Below, in pieces: positions 23,252 through 33,486 of a stretch of 64,000 nucleotides of DNA (positions are counted from its first letter, which is position 1; every line of letters begins with the position of its first letter). Position numbers and translations under genes: made by a program. The notes beneath the pieces were generated by a model, which saw nothing but the letters and a program-made list of their open reading frames with translations, was not told the origin of the DNA and did no database searches. Source of the DNA: Lysinibacillus sp. ZYM-1. Its GTDB lineage: Bacteria; Bacillota; Bacilli; Bacillales_A; Planococcaceae. The stretch is from NCBI RefSeq assembly GCF_001308875.1, contig NZ_KQ465110.1, positions 143,620 through 207,619 of the forward strand, written 5' to 3'.

Positions 23252-24563
23252 TTTTAACACCTCCTAATATTTCAGGCGTTAGTTTAATCCATGAACCATT
23301 ACGAATCACAAACCAACAAGGTTCAAATATAAAGATATTCTGTTCTTGATTTTGTGTTAAATAATAGCCGAGAACAATTTCATCAATATCTGATAAGGCA
23401 ATGTTGTTCGTATTTTTTAATCTCTCTGCAACTTCTCCACCAGAAGGTAATTCTTTAATTTCCTTCTCTAACGAAATATCCATGTCTAATGCGAAATATG
23501 GACGCTTATAATGGAAAATTCGGCTATCTCCCCAAATCGTCGTCATTTTTGTAAGGACATGATTACTATAAACAGGGAAACCTTGCAAATACATTTGATA
23601 GTCCATTTGGTTTTTATTAGTGCTTGTTGAAGCATAGCGGAAATCTGCGGTAAACCCACCGTGCTCATTGATAAATTCAAAGCTATCCTTTAACAGCTTT
23701 GATGGCTCAATTTTTATACTGCTTTCTGCAGCTGGATAAACATAGTTTAATGATTTGAGATTTGTATCTAATGTCATCAACGACATACCATCTGTATATT
23801 TTTCAGAGGATGCACTTTCAACATTGCGCTGCACAATATTTGGATCTTGGAATAACACATTTTTAAATAGTTCTGGTGTAATATCTTCAATAAAATACGT
23901 ATATTTTATTGATTCAATTTTATCGTTAACCACATATAGTGATGTGTAACCATCTCGCTCTACTTCTTTATACGCTTCATACTTTTTGGCAGGCTCTATG
24001 ACTTCTTGTAAAAATTGAGTCATGTTTGGAACACTCACACGTGAGCGGAATAATGATTGGTTATTACTACTAATGTAATAAATCATTAATTCCTTTGAAT
24101 TAGAATTACTCCAATCAATAATCATACGATTAAAGGTTGTTTCTGGTAACTCTTTTTCAGCAAACTGAAAAATCGTGTTAAAGGCTAAAAATGGAACTTC
24201 ACCAGTAAAAAAGATTGTCATTCGATGGTCAGCGCCAACGATCTGATTCACATAGTTTGCCGAAAGATTGTTGTTTACAGGCACTAAATCTAGAACATTC
24301 CAGCCTTTAAATGTTTTCATCATATTTTTCATAGCATTGTTAGAGACTGTGCCTGTAAATTCTTCATCAAAACGGAAAATAGCCTTGTATGGACGAATAA
24401 TATCCTCCATTTCCTTTTGCGGCTTTATTAAAATTTCCTTCCGCTCGGTATTTTCAATATATTTATAATCAGGTGTGTATGTCCAAATCAAAAAGGTTAG
24501 GACCACGCTTAGCATGACAAGTAGAAATAATACAACAGATTTAACTGGCTCTATATATTTCAT
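23238..24563 (-). CDS. yycH: WalK regulator YycH
   Basis: The 441-residue protein has one N-terminal membrane segment (about 7-30, VKSVVLFLLVMLSVVLTFLI) followed by WTYTPDYKYIE, typical of YycH, and a large extracellular domain. It forms a complex with YycI that controls WalK (repressing in Bacillus subtilis, activating in Staphylococcus aureus). The ATG at 24563 overlaps the walK stop as ATGA, with AGGTG upstream; a nearby ATG at 24569 is less well spaced. Confidence 0.9.
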   Translation of the reverse strand: MKYIEPVKSVVLFLLVMLSVVLTFLIWTYTPDYKYIENTERKEILIKPQKEMEDIIRPYKAIFRFDEEFTGTVSNNAMKNMMKTFKGWNVLDLVPVNNNLSANYVNQIVGADHRMTIFFTGEVPFLAFNTIFQFAEKELPETTFNRMIIDWSNSNSKELMIYYISSNNQSLFRSRVSVPNMTQFLQEVIEPAKKYEAYKEVERDGYTSLYVVNDKIESIKYTYFIEDITPELFKNVLFQDPNIVQRNVESASSEKYTDGMSLMTLDTNLKSLNYVYPAAESSIKIEPSKLLKDSFEFINEHGGFTADFRYASTSTNKNQMDYQMYLQGFPVYSNHVLTKMTTIWGDSRIFHYKRPYFALDMDISLEKEIKELPSGGEVAERLKNTNNIALSDIDEIVLGYYLTQNQEQNIFIFEPCWFVIRNGSWIKLTPEILGGVKNGLE

Positions 24564-26425
24564 TCCCATTCACCTGCCTCACCAAATTCATCTGCATCAT
24601 ATGGTAATGTGAAGAAAATTGTTGTGCCTTGTCCTTCGTCACTCTCGGCCCAAATTTTACCTCCATGCGCTTCAATCATTTCCCGCGCAATAGCTAGCCC
24701 TAAACCTGTTCCTCCCATGGAACGAGCGCGTGCACGGTCAACACGATAGAAGCGATCAAAAATACGTCCTACATTTTCTTTAGGGATCCCCATACCATCA
24801 TCTGAAATCATGACCTTCAGCATGTCTCCTTGTCCAGTAAAGCCAAAGCGAATATTACCACCGTCTGGCGAATATTTGATGGCATTTGAAATGATATTAT
24901 CAATGACCTGTGTCACCTTATCCGTATCTAATTCTACATAAAAGGAGGTTTCAGGGAATAATCGTGCAAACTGTACTTTATCAGACTTAGCCATTTCAAA
25001 ACGGTCTATAATTCGGTTAAAGAATGAATTGAATAAGACAATATCTTTATTCAACTCATAATCTGAACTATCCATTCGTGATAATTGCAATAAATCATTT
25101 ACTAGACGAATCATACGCTCTGTTTCTGTTTGCGTTACATTTAAAAATGTAGGGGCAATATTTTCATCTTTCCATGCACCATCTGCCAGCGCCTCTAAAT
25201 AGCTTCGCATTGTTGTTAAAGGTGTTCTTAACTCATGCGACACATTCGATACAAACTCTCGACGATCCATTTCTATCTTTTCCTGCTCCGTTATATCGTG
25301 CAGTACAGTAATGAGACCGTTTATAAAGCCTGTCTCTTTTTGGATAACAGAGAAATTCGCACGTAATATATAAGGTGCATCTGACGTACTGAAATTTAAA
25401 TTAACTGCATCATTCATATGAATTAAATCTTCAAAGCTATATTCCTGATCAATCCCCAACACAGAGGCAATGGGACGTCCTAATGTAATATCTCTTGAAA
25501 TATGCAGCAATTCCAGCGCTGGGTCATTGATTAAAATAATACGTCCCTTACGATCTGTAGCAATAACGCCATCTGTCATATTACTAAGAACTGAATCTAA
25601 CTTTCGCCGCTCTGCTTCAGTAGTGGATTGAGCCTCTTGCAAACGATTCGTTAAATGATTAAAGGTTATGGCAAGCTGGCCTATTTCATCTGTACCATAT
25701 ACTCTTACTTTGCGAGAATAGTTGCCCTTTGCCATCGCTTGAGCTTGCTTCCGCATATCAGCAATTGGCTGTGTAATTGTTCGTGCCACAAGAATACCTA
25801 AGAAGATGGTAATGACCAAGGACATTGCCGTACCACCAAGGAAAATCTGATTAATATCATTCAATTGTTCAAAAACGGATTCAATATTGGCTTCAATATA
25901 GAGTACACCAATAATTTCATCATCTGGTCCTGCACCAGCTCGAATAGGGTTCGCTAATACCCACACTCGATTTCTCGTTTTATTGTCCAGTTTAATAATA
26001 TCGAAGAGTGTTTCAGCCGATATAGCTCGGCGCACTAGATCTGTATTGGAGCGTTGCCCAATTAAATTTTGATTTTCTAGCTCGGATGTTGCAAGGATTC
26101 GCTGTCTATTATCAATAACACGAATCTCTAAAATATCTCCATTCGAAACATCCCTTAAACCAGTAGAAAACTCTGTCACAATAGACTTTAAGCTTTCCTC
26201 TAGTTTAGGCATACTTTCATCGCGTTCCTTTAAAATTTCCTCACGAAGACTATATTGCATCAGGTCAACTCGCTGAAAAATAGAATCTTGGAAGTTGCTC
26301 TTCAAATTTTGTTCTAACTGACGAGCGAAATAAATACCGATAATTTGTAAAGCAAGCAATATTAATAAAATATAAATCAGCACTAGTTTGACATGAATGG
26401 ATTTAAAGAAGCTCACTTTCTGCAT
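24560..26425 (-). CDS. walK: Essential sensor histidine kinase WalK
   Basis: A 621-residue kinase: membrane helix 1 (about 13-32), extracellular PAS-like domain (about 33-180), helix 2 (about 183-205), HAMP (about 206-258), PAS (about 262-370), HisKA and HATPase domains. The phospho-acceptor is about H397 in SNVSHELRTPLTTMRSYLEAL. The ATP lid boxes appear as DNIISNAIKYSPDGG, SDDGMGIPKENV and GGTGLGLAIAREM. WalK senses wall metabolism at the septum and phosphorylates WalR. It starts 5 bases after walR. Confidence 0.95.
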   Translation of the reverse strand: MQKVSFFKSIHVKLVLIYILLILLALQIIGIYFARQLEQNLKSNFQDSIFQRVDLMQYSLREEILKERDESMPKLEESLKSIVTEFSTGLRDVSNGDILEIRVIDNRQRILATSELENQNLIGQRSNTDLVRRAISAETLFDIIKLDNKTRNRVWVLANPIRAGAGPDDEIIGVLYIEANIESVFEQLNDINQIFLGGTAMSLVITIFLGILVARTITQPIADMRKQAQAMAKGNYSRKVRVYGTDEIGQLAITFNHLTNRLQEAQSTTEAERRKLDSVLSNMTDGVIATDRKGRIILINDPALELLHISRDITLGRPIASVLGIDQEYSFEDLIHMNDAVNLNFSTSDAPYILRANFSVIQKETGFINGLITVLHDITEQEKIEMDRREFVSNVSHELRTPLTTMRSYLEALADGAWKDENIAPTFLNVTQTETERMIRLVNDLLQLSRMDSSDYELNKDIVLFNSFFNRIIDRFEMAKSDKVQFARLFPETSFYVELDTDKVTQVIDNIISNAIKYSPDGGNIRFGFTGQGDMLKVMISDDGMGIPKENVGRIFDRFYRVDRARARSMGGTGLGLAIAREMIEAHGGKIWAESDEGQGTTIFFTLPYDADEFGEAGEWE

Positions 26426-26430
26426 TCCTA

Positions 26431-27141
26431 TTACTCCTGTTCAGGATTTCGTAAATAATAACCTACACCACGTCTTGTGACAATCCAAGCAGGGTGACTC
26501 GGATTATCTTCAATTTTCTCACGTAAACGACGAATTGTTACATCAACAGTACGGACATCACCAAAATAGTCATAACCCCATACAGTTTGTAGTAGATGTT
26601 CACGTGTCATTACTTGCCCAATATGTTTCCCTAAATAATGTAGCAGCTCAAACTCTCGATGCGTAAGCTCAATTGCCTCATCACGCTTCATTACTAAATA
26701 GGCATCTGGTTGAATAACAAGAGATCCTACAACAATCTCGTTAGATTCCTCTTCAGCCTCTTCTGCAGGAGCAACTACTTGTAAGCGTCGCATATTTGCC
26801 TTTACACGAGCAATAAGCTCTCGTGTACTAAATGGCTTAGTGACATAGTCATCTGCACCCATTTCTAAGCCTAATACTTTATCAATCTCAGAGCCTTTAG
26901 CTGTCAGCATAATAATAGGGAAGTCATATTTTTTTCGTATCTCTCTACAAACTTCCATTCCATCACGCTTTGGAAGCATAATATCTAAAAGCATTAAATC
27001 TGGTTGCTCCTCCTCAACCTTCTTTAGTGCCTCATCACCATCATAAGCACAAATAACTTTATAGCCTTCTTTTATTAAATTAAATTGCAAAATATCTGCG
27101 ATTGGTTTCTCATCGTCAACAACTAGGATTGTTTTGTTCAT
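26431..27141 (-). CDS. walR: Essential response regulator WalR
   Basis: A 236-residue OmpR-type regulator. The receiver domain (1-118) has D9-D10, the phospho-acceptor D53 ([13 protein letters not shown]), Thr in MLTAKGSE and Lys in [11 protein letters not shown]. The C-terminal winged helix (about 135-233) shows [20 protein letters not shown] and [23 protein letters not shown], the recognition helix. It activates autolysin genes and represses modulators such as yocH-type genes through TGTWAH-N5-TGTWAH boxes. It is the first gene of the wal operon. The adjacent M23 gene and the distant LysM-3D gene are plausible targets. Confidence 0.96.
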   Translation of the reverse strand: MNKTILVVDDEKPIADILQFNLIKEGYKVICAYDGDEALKKVEEEQPDLMLLDIMLPKRDGMEVCREIRKKYDFPIIMLTAKGSEIDKVLGLEMGADDYVTKPFSTRELIARVKANMRRLQVVAPAEEAEEESNEIVVGSLVIQPDAYLVMKRDEAIELTHREFELLHYLGKHIGQVMTREHLLQTVWGYDYFGDVRTVDVTIRRLREKIEDNPSHPAWIVTRRGVGYYLRNPEQE

Positions 27142-27293
27142 ACATTCTCTCCCTTTCGCTTTTTATCTATTCTTAAACAATGTTTATTTGTAAATTCACT
27201 ACTCTTAACTCTATCATGCTTTCAGGTTCTATGCATTAATCGATCATCAATCACTTAAAATACTGTGACATAATAGGCTATAATTCACCAAAT

Positions 27294-27307
27294 ATTTCTC
27301 GGGAAAT
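27294..27307. promoter_or_regulatory. Candidate Noc-binding site
   Basis: ATTTCTCGGGAAAT matches the published Bacillus Noc site ATTTCCCGGGAAAT at 13 of 14 positions. It lies in the gap between walR and the M23 gene. noc itself is encoded in this window (45293-46195). Confidence 0.5.
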
Positions 27308-27309
27308 AA

Positions 27310-27345
27310 TAGAAAAGACAGCCCACTATTTGGACTGTCTACTAT
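27310..27345 (-). terminator. Intrinsic terminator of the M23 endopeptidase gene
   Basis: AATAGTAGACAGTCC pairs with GGGCTGTCTTTTCTATT on the minus strand (G-U pair in the stem), with a T-rich 3' arm. Confidence 0.65.
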
Positions 27346-27354
27346 TCAAAATGT

Positions 27355-28818
27355 TTATCGACCTACATAGGATAGCGGATTAACTAAGGAACCGTTCTTT
27401 TCAACTTCAAAGTGTAAATGTGTGCCTGTCGAATTTCCAGTAGAACCCATAATACCGATAACAGAGCCTTTTTCCACTACTTGTCCTACTTCAACATTAA
27501 TAGAGGATAGATGTCCATAAAGCGTTGTATAGCCATTATTGTGATTAATAACAATGCGATTTCCATAGGTACCTGAAGTACCAGCTGCACTAACTACACC
27601 ATTATCAGCAGCCAAGATATTATAGTTACTTGGACGAGCAATATCGATACCACGGTGGAAGGTGCCCCAACGTTCACCCATGCCACTTGATATATAGCCC
27701 CCTACTGCTGGCCATGAAAATTCACCCGTTCCACGGGAAGAAATCACCTTCGTCCCAACTACTTCAATTTGATCCACTGGCTCTTGGACAACTTTATCTT
27801 CTAATGCAACTTTAGATGTTTGTTTACCATTTTCAGACGTTAAGGCGTATGTTGTTTCTTTTTTGCCATTAGCGCCTTCTTGTTTGATTACTTTTTCACC
27901 TTTATACATTGTCGGATCTTCTTCCACTACTTTTTTGAATGGAATAACCTCTGCCACTTTCTTTTTCTTTTTTACCTCAAGATTTACAAATGGCTTCGCT
28001 ACTGTTACATTTACTTCCTGTCCAATTTGTAAAACAGTGTCAACTGTTATATCTGGGTTTAAAGCTAGCAGTTCACTTGTAGTTAAATTATGTTTTTTAG
28101 CAACAGAACCTAATACATCACCTGATTGAATTTTATAGCTATCTTGTTCAAGGTAGCCTGTCATTAAATATTTTACTGCTTGCTCAGGTGTTACTATTTG
28201 AGTTGGTGTAACTTTCTGAGATAGCCCTGAAACTTCCTGTTTAAACGAAATATCTAATAGACGCGATTCTCCAGTTTGTAATGCTGGTAAATTACTTGTA
28301 GATTGCTGGTTTTTCGCCAATTTATCTAACTCTTGCTGAGAAATATATTGTAGCTTCAACAATTGAACAGTTTTTTCATAGGCCTCTGTATTTTTTAATG
28401 ATACGACTGGCTTATGATTTACTAGTAATGTAAAAGCATCAGATTTGGCTACTAAAGATTGCTTTAGTTTCGATAATATTTCTGCATCTTTTGTTTCATT
28501 CGTGAAAACTTGCTCTGGGATTATTTTAACAGCAGAGCTAGCATCAATAGATAATTCTTTGAATTGCTGACTCGCTTCTTTTTCTTTCGATGCAATAATT
28601 TCTTGAATTGCCTTCTCATTAGACACTGCACCAATATAATCATTTCCCACATAGACATGGTATATTTTATTTAAACTTTCTTTCGTATGTTCTTTAGCAA
28701 AACCCATATTTATCGTTAGGCTTGTCATTAGTACTGCAATGATTGAAACCTTTTTAAAAGAAGAAAAATTGTAGGTGAATCTATTGTTTTCTTCTTTTTT
28801 ATTCCAAAACGAATTCAT
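27355..28818 (-). CDS. Secreted LysM-G5-M23 peptidoglycan endopeptidase
   Basis: The 487-residue protein has a hydrophobic signal or anchor (about 21-43), a long alpha/beta region of unknown fold, a LysM domain (about 227-272, YKIQSGDVLGSVAKKHNLTT), a G5 domain (about 290-355) and a C-terminal M23 metallopeptidase (about 375-480). The zinc ligands are in FHRGIDIA and GTHLHFEV, with a further His in LYGHLSS. M23 enzymes cut peptide cross-bridges in peptidoglycan. The ATG at 28818 is chosen because GGAAGGGG precedes it; the longer frame is unsupported. Standing next to walRK, it is a natural WalR target, though no perfect box is seen. Confidence 0.88.
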   Translation of the reverse strand: MNSFWNKKEENNRFTYNFSSFKKVSIIAVLMTSLTINMGFAKEHTKESLNKIYHVYVGNDYIGAVSNEKAIQEIIASKEKEASQQFKELSIDASSAVKIIPEQVFTNETKDAEILSKLKQSLVAKSDAFTLLVNHKPVVSLKNTEAYEKTVQLLKLQYISQQELDKLAKNQQSTSNLPALQTGESRLLDISFKQEVSGLSQKVTPTQIVTPEQAVKYLMTGYLEQDSYKIQSGDVLGSVAKKHNLTTSELLALNPDITVDTVLQIGQEVNVTVAKPFVNLEVKKKKKVAEVIPFKKVVEEDPTMYKGEKVIKQEGANGKKETTYALTSENGKQTSKVALEDKVVQEPVDQIEVVGTKVISSRGTGEFSWPAVGGYISSGMGERWGTFHRGIDIARPSNYNILAADNGVVSAAGTSGTYGNRIVINHNNGYTTLYGHLSSINVEVGQVVEKGSVIGIMGSTGNSTGTHLHFEVEKNGSLVNPLSYVGR

Positions 28819-28881
28819 CAATAAAGCCCCTTCCAACTTCCCCCTGTGGTAGGATGATTTACCCACAAGGATTTTTTGCAC

Positions 28882-29189
28882 CCTTATAATGTACCATAAA
28901 GAAAATTTCGTTTGAATGATTTCACCCTTTTGTAATGTAAATGTATTATTTATCTACTAATTGTTACATAGAATATATTTTATATAGTTGAATAATAATG
29001 TATTTTTATTCATTAAATGGCTATAAATTAAATTATTCTTTGTCTGAAGCTGTAAAGGAGAAAATATACTTAGCCATTGGTAAGGTAGTCTATTATTTTT
29101 TCAAATGAATTTAGGCTTAATACTTTTTAGTTTTTTAATATTCCGATAAACTATAAAAGAAGGTACACTATTGGATTGGAGCGATTAAC
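28882..29189. other. AT-rich intergenic region between the divergent M23 and YitT-family genes
   Basis: This 308-bp region is about three-quarters A+T and should carry both promoters. TGTAAT-N5-TGTATT (about 28934-28950) resembles a WalR box with one mismatch. A 36-codon open frame starting near 28998 has no ribosome-binding site and is not called. Confidence 0.4.
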
Positions 29190-30089
29190 TTGAGTGATTC
29201 ACAAACCTCTGAGATTGCAACTAAAATGTTGCGGCATCAGAAAAGTAACATGCGTAAAACGTTTCTAAGAATTATTATGGTAACGTTAGGTGCAGTCATT
29301 ATGGCTTTGGGCTTGGAGTTATTTTTAGTACCCAACCACATTATGGATGGTGGCATCGTAGGTGTTTCCATTATCACATCTCATTTATTAAATTTACCCC
29401 TTGGTATTTTCATCTTCATTTTAAACTTACCTTTTATTTTTTTAGGCTATAAACAAATTGGTAAAACTTTTGCGCTGTCTACAGGGCTAGGTATTACCGT
29501 ACTCTCAACTGCAACACTTGCCTTACATAACCTACGTCCATTTACGGAAGACACATTATTGGCTACAGTCTTTGGAGGAATGATTTTAGGAGTTGGTGTC
29601 GGTATTGTCATTCGTTATGGAGGTTCATTGGATGGAACTGAAATATTGGCCATTTTATTTAATAGCAAGACGCCTTTTTCAGTCGGCGAAATAATCATGT
29701 TTTTCAACATCATTATTTTTACAGTGGCAGGGTTTGTTTTTAACTGGGAACAAGCCATGTACTCCATCATTGCATACTATATTGCTTATAAAATGATTGA
29801 TATTGTCATTCAAGGATTGGAAGAATCAAAATCAGTTTATATCATAAGTGATGAGATTGATGAAATAGGACAAACCATTATGGATCGTCTTGGTCGTGGT
29901 GTTACCTTCCTTCATGGTGAAGGTGCTTATACAGGAAATGACAAAAAAGTCATCTTTACAGTTATTACTCGTTTAGAAGAATCCAAGCTAAAAACAATTG
30001 TTGCAGACATTGACGACAATGCATTTTTAGCCATCGGTAATATTGCAGAGGTTAAGGGTGGCCGCTTTAAGAAGAAAGATATTCACTAA
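29190..30089 (+). CDS. YitT-family membrane protein (DUF161/DUF2179)
   Basis: The 299-residue protein has five or six membrane helices (about 28-205) carrying the YitT hallmark ALGLELFLVPNHIMDGGIVG and RYGGSLDGTEILAI. A soluble C-terminal DUF2179 domain (about 215-290, SKSVYIISDEIDEIGQTIMD) follows. A TTG start at 29190 follows GGAG by about 8 bases; the first ATG is 12 codons further in. The function of the family is not established. It is a single-gene unit with a terminator shared with purA. Confidence 0.88.
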   Translation: MSDSQTSEIATKMLRHQKSNMRKTFLRIIMVTLGAVIMALGLELFLVPNHIMDGGIVGVSIITSHLLNLPLGIFIFILNLPFIFLGYKQIGKTFALSTGLGITVLSTATLALHNLRPFTEDTLLATVFGGMILGVGVGIVIRYGGSLDGTEILAILFNSKTPFSVGEIIMFFNIIIFTVAGFVFNWEQAMYSIIAYYIAYKMIDIVIQGLEESKSVYIISDEIDEIGQTIMDRLGRGVTFLHGEGAYTGNDKKVIFTVITRLEESKLKTIVADIDDNAFLAIGNIAEVKGGRFKKKDIH

Positions 30090-30090
30090 G

Positions 30091-30122
30091 AAAAGGGCGT
30101 ACCACCTACGGCACGCCCTTTT
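30091..30122. terminator. Bidirectional terminator between the YitT-family gene and purA
   Basis: AAAAGGGCGT pairs with ACGCCCTTTT across a 12-base loop; both flanks suit termination in either direction. Confidence 0.85.
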
Positions 30123-30138
30123 AAATATATTTATTTTA

Positions 30139-31428
30139 TTACGCTTCCCAAACATCTACTAAAACGTTCGTCTGCTCGCGAGCAGGTCCAACTGAGAAAG
30201 TAGCAATTTGAATACCTGTTAATTCGCTAACTCGCTCTACATAGCGTCGTGCGTTTTCAGGTAGCTCTTCTAATGTACGGCAAGCTGTTACATCCTCAGA
30301 CCAGCCTGGAAGCTCTTCATAAATCGGTTCACATTGTTCAATAATATGAAGGTTTGCAGGATACTCTGTAATTGTTTCACCTTTATAGTTATAAGCTGTA
30401 CAGATTTTTACTGTCTCTAAACCAGATAAAACATCAATTGAGTTAAGTGCAAGATGTGTAATGCCACTTACACGACGTGAATGACGGACAACTACTGTAT
30501 CGAACCAACCTACACGGCGTGGGCGACCTGTTGTTGTACCATATTCGCGACCAACTTCACGAATTTGTTGACCTACTTCATCAAATAACTCTGTAGGGAA
30601 TGGACCATCACCTACACGAGATGTGTAAGCCTTAGATACCCCAATAACGCTTGTCACACGTGAAGGACCAACGCCAGCACCAATCGCTACTCCACCTGCA
30701 ACAGGGTTTGAAGATGTTACATACGGATACGTCCCTTGATCGACATCAAGTAAAATACCTTGAGCCCCTTCAAATAATACTTTCCCGCCTTCATCAAGTA
30801 CATCATTTAAAATTTTAGATGTATCTGTCACATATTTTGCAATTTCTTGGCCATAACCATAGTATTCCTCAAAAATTTCTTCGAAAGTTACACCTTCGAC
30901 TTCATAGAATTTCTCGAATAATTTATTTTTAATGGCTAAATTATGACGTAGTTTTTCTTCAAAGATTTCCTTATCAAGTAAATCAGCCATACGGATACCG
31001 ATACGAGCTACTTTATCTTGATAACACGGTCCGATCCCTTTGCAAGTTGTTCCGATTTTATTATCGCCTCGACTTGCTTCGTCCGCAATATCTTGCTTTA
31101 TATGATAAGGCAGAATCACATGAGCACGATTAGAAATACGTAAATTATCTGTATTAATGCCACGCTCTTGTAAGCCTTTTAATTCTGTTACTAGTGACTT
31201 TGGATTGACAACTAATCCGTTACCAATAACTGAAGTTTTTTCTTTATAGAAGATACCTGATGGAATTAAATGTAGTTTATATGTTTCACCTTCAATTTTA
31301 ATGGTATGTCCTGCATTATCTCCACCTGCAAAACGAGCGATTGCATCTGCTTTGTGCGAAAGGAAATCTGTAATTTTACCTTTTCCTTCGTCTCCCCACT
31401 GTGTTCCTACAACTACTACTGATGTCAT
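30139..31428 (-). CDS. purA: Adenylosuccinate synthetase
   Basis: A 429-residue GTP-dependent ligase that joins IMP and aspartate, the first committed step to [24 protein letters not shown] at the N-terminus has the P-loop and catalytic Asp. NPGAGVGPS-type text appears as [18 protein letters not shown]. The signatures [12 protein letters not shown] and the C-terminal [14 protein letters not shown] are present. The ATG at 31428 lies 7 bases after GGAGGT. It has its usual place between dnaB and the wal region. No riboswitch is visible in the 110-bp leader. Confidence 0.96.
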   Translation of the reverse strand: MTSVVVVGTQWGDEGKGKITDFLSHKADAIARFAGGDNAGHTIKIEGETYKLHLIPSGIFYKEKTSVIGNGLVVNPKSLVTELKGLQERGINTDNLRISNRAHVILPYHIKQDIADEASRGDNKIGTTCKGIGPCYQDKVARIGIRMADLLDKEIFEEKLRHNLAIKNKLFEKFYEVEGVTFEEIFEEYYGYGQEIAKYVTDTSKILNDVLDEGGKVLFEGAQGILLDVDQGTYPYVTSSNPVAGGVAIGAGVGPSRVTSVIGVSKAYTSRVGDGPFPTELFDEVGQQIREVGREYGTTTGRPRRVGWFDTVVVRHSRRVSGITHLALNSIDVLSGLETVKICTAYNYKGETITEYPANLHIIEQCEPIYEELPGWSEDVTACRTLEELPENARRYVERVSELTGIQIATFSVGPAREQTNVLVDVWEA

Positions 31429-31522
31429 AATCAGCACCTCCGTTAGATACCTTTGTATCTCAATTTTTAAGCCTCAATCATTGTAACAATGATAGAAACA
31501 CCACGTCAATAAAAAATAGTGA

Positions 31523-31568
31523 AAAACACGAACAAAAAATCAAAAAATCTGATTCAACGTTCGTGTTT
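31523..31568 (-). terminator. Intrinsic terminator of dnaB
   Basis: AAACACGAAC pairs with GTTCGTGTTT on the minus strand and is followed by TTCACTATTTTTTA. The loop is long and T-rich. Confidence 0.65.
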
Positions 31569-31664
31569 AATAACAGAATGGTATGAATATTATCGAACAT
31601 TCAGATTAATTCAATCTAAGGTTAGTTGGAAAGAGGCAATTTATCTGAATGATAAACAACATGA

Positions 31665-33026
31665 CTAATCACGTGGCGGTGGTGGTGGCATTTGTGACCA
31701 ATCCACATTAATGAACTTATTGAACTCTTTTTTAAAGGCAAGTGTAACTGTTCCTGTTGGACCGTTACGTTGCTTTGCAATAATAATTTCAATCATATTT
31801 TTACTCTCGGACTCTTTATCGTAATAGTCATCACGATATAAGAAGGCTACAATATCAGCATCTTGCTCAATACTTCCCGATTCACGCAAGTCACTCATCA
31901 TTGGACGTTTATCCTGTCGTTGCTCAACTCCACGAGAAAGCTGTGATAAAGCAATAACAGGTACCTTTAATTCACGTGCTAGTCCTTTTAACGATCGTGA
32001 AATCTCTGATACCTCTTGCTGACGGTTTTCCCCTGGTTTACCATTACCTTGAATAAGCTGTAAATAATCGATCAGGATCATTCCAAGTCCATTTTCTTGT
32101 GCTAAACGTCGACATTTTGCACGAATTTCATTGATACGTACACCTGGTGTATCATCAATAAAAATTCCTGAATTCGATAAACTACCCATTGCCATAGTTA
32201 GTTTACCCCAATCATCCGTAGTTAAAGCACCTGTACGTAAAACTTGTGCATCAATATTTCCTTCTGCACAGAGCATACGCATGACAAGTTGCTCTGCACC
32301 CATCTCTAAAGAGAAGATTGCAACATTTTCTCGCGCTTGTACGGCAACACTTTGCGCAACATTCAATGCAAAGGCTGTTTTCCCTACAGATGGACGGGCA
32401 GCTACAATGATTAAATCGTTGCGTTGGAAGCCAGCAGTAATGTTATCTAAATCACGGAAGCCTGTCGGTATACCCGTTACGTCTCCCTTTTGTGATTGAA
32501 GCTGCTCAATGTTATCGAAGGTTTCCACTAGCACGTCTTTAACATGCTTAAAGTCCCCTGCATTCTTCCGATTGGCAACCTCCATCATTTTTTTCTCTGC
32601 TTCGCCTAATAATGCCTCTACTTCGTCTTCTCGTGTATAACCATCCTCAACAATTTTAGTAGCTACACGAATCAATCGACGTAATAGTGCCTTCTCCTCA
32701 ACGATTTTGGCATAATGTGCGACATTGGCGGCTGTAGGGACAGCATTGGCGAGCTCTAGTAAATAAGATAGCCCGCCAACGTCTTCAATCTCTTTTTTAG
32801 CTGATAATTCTTCCGTTACTGTTACAACATCTATCGCTTTTCCCTGATCACTTAACCGTAGCATTGTTTCAAAAATTATCTTATGGGCATTTGAGTAAAA
32901 ATCATCTGCCAATAAAATTTCTGATGCCGTGATTAATGCTTGTGGCTCAAGGAAAATAGCACCGATAACCGATTGTTCCGCCTCCCGGTTATGCGGTGGA
33001 ACGCGGTCCATCATCGGTTCGTTCAT
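31665..33026 (-). CDS. dnaB: Replicative DNA helicase
   Basis: A 453-residue hexameric helicase (called DnaC in Bacillus subtilis). The N-terminal dimerising domain (about 10-110) begins VPPHNREAEQSVIGAIFLEP. The RecA-like domain has Walker A ARPSVGKTAFALN, Walker B MILIDYLQLI, the arginine-finger region LSQLSRGVEQRQDKRPMMSD and DLRESGSIEQDADIV. It unwinds DNA at forks and recruits primase. AAGGAG precedes the ATG. It follows rplI by 13 bases in the yybS-gdpP-rplI-dnaB operon. Confidence 0.96.
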   Translation of the reverse strand: MNEPMMDRVPPHNREAEQSVIGAIFLEPQALITASEILLADDFYSNAHKIIFETMLRLSDQGKAIDVVTVTEELSAKKEIEDVGGLSYLLELANAVPTAANVAHYAKIVEEKALLRRLIRVATKIVEDGYTREDEVEALLGEAEKKMMEVANRKNAGDFKHVKDVLVETFDNIEQLQSQKGDVTGIPTGFRDLDNITAGFQRNDLIIVAARPSVGKTAFALNVAQSVAVQARENVAIFSLEMGAEQLVMRMLCAEGNIDAQVLRTGALTTDDWGKLTMAMGSLSNSGIFIDDTPGVRINEIRAKCRRLAQENGLGMILIDYLQLIQGNGKPGENRQQEVSEISRSLKGLARELKVPVIALSQLSRGVEQRQDKRPMMSDLRESGSIEQDADIVAFLYRDDYYDKESESKNMIEIIIAKQRNGPTGTVTLAFKKEFNKFINVDWSQMPPPPPRD

Positions 33027-33039
33027 GGATCGCCGCTCC

Positions 33040-33486
33040 TTATTCTTCCGTTACATGTACTTTTAATGTTGCAGTTACTTCATGATGTAGTTTTACAGGA
33101 ACATTTGTAAAGCCTAGTGCACGAATCCCATCATTTAAAGTCATTTTACGTTTATCAATTTTAATGCTATGCACTTTTTGTAAGGCATCAGCAATTTGCT
33201 TTGTAGAAACTGAGCCAAACAGACGACCACCTTCACCCGATTTTGCTTTTAGCTCAACTGTTAATGTTTCTACTTTTTCCTTTAATGCTTGTGCTTCCGC
33301 TAATTCAGAAGCAGCATTTTTTGCTTCTAATTTTTTCTGACCATCTAATTGACTTAATGCTTGAGCATTTGCTTCAGCTGCGTAACCATTTTTAATTAAG
33401 AAATTTTGTGCGTAGCCATCTGCCACGTTTTTAATTTCACCTTTTTTTCCTTTACCTTTAACGTCTTTTAAAAATACTACTTTCAT
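33040..33486 (-). CDS. rplI: 50S ribosomal protein L9
   Basis: The 148-residue L9 has the usual two-domain dumbbell shape. The N-terminal rRNA-binding domain [20 protein letters not shown] with [12 protein letters not shown] is joined by a long charged helix (about 40-75) to a C-terminal domain ([19 protein letters not shown]). It binds 23S rRNA near L1 and limits frameshifting. Its start abuts the end of gdpP (shared base), so the two are translationally coupled. Confidence 0.97.
   Translation of the reverse strand: MKVVFLKDVKGKGKKGEIKNVADGYAQNFLIKNGYAAEANAQALSQLDGQKKLEAKNAASELAEAQALKEKVETLTVELKAKSGEGGRLFGSVSTKQIADALQKVHSIKIDKRKMTLNDGIRALGFTNVPVKLHHEVTATLKVHVTEE

Noticed and set aside
28998..29108. 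Plus-strand 36-codon frame between the M23 and YitT-family genes
   Set aside because: No ribosome-binding site and composition typical of AT-rich DNA.
31438..31522. Purine riboswitch before purA
   Set aside because: The leader is too short and lacks the conserved three-way-junction sequences.
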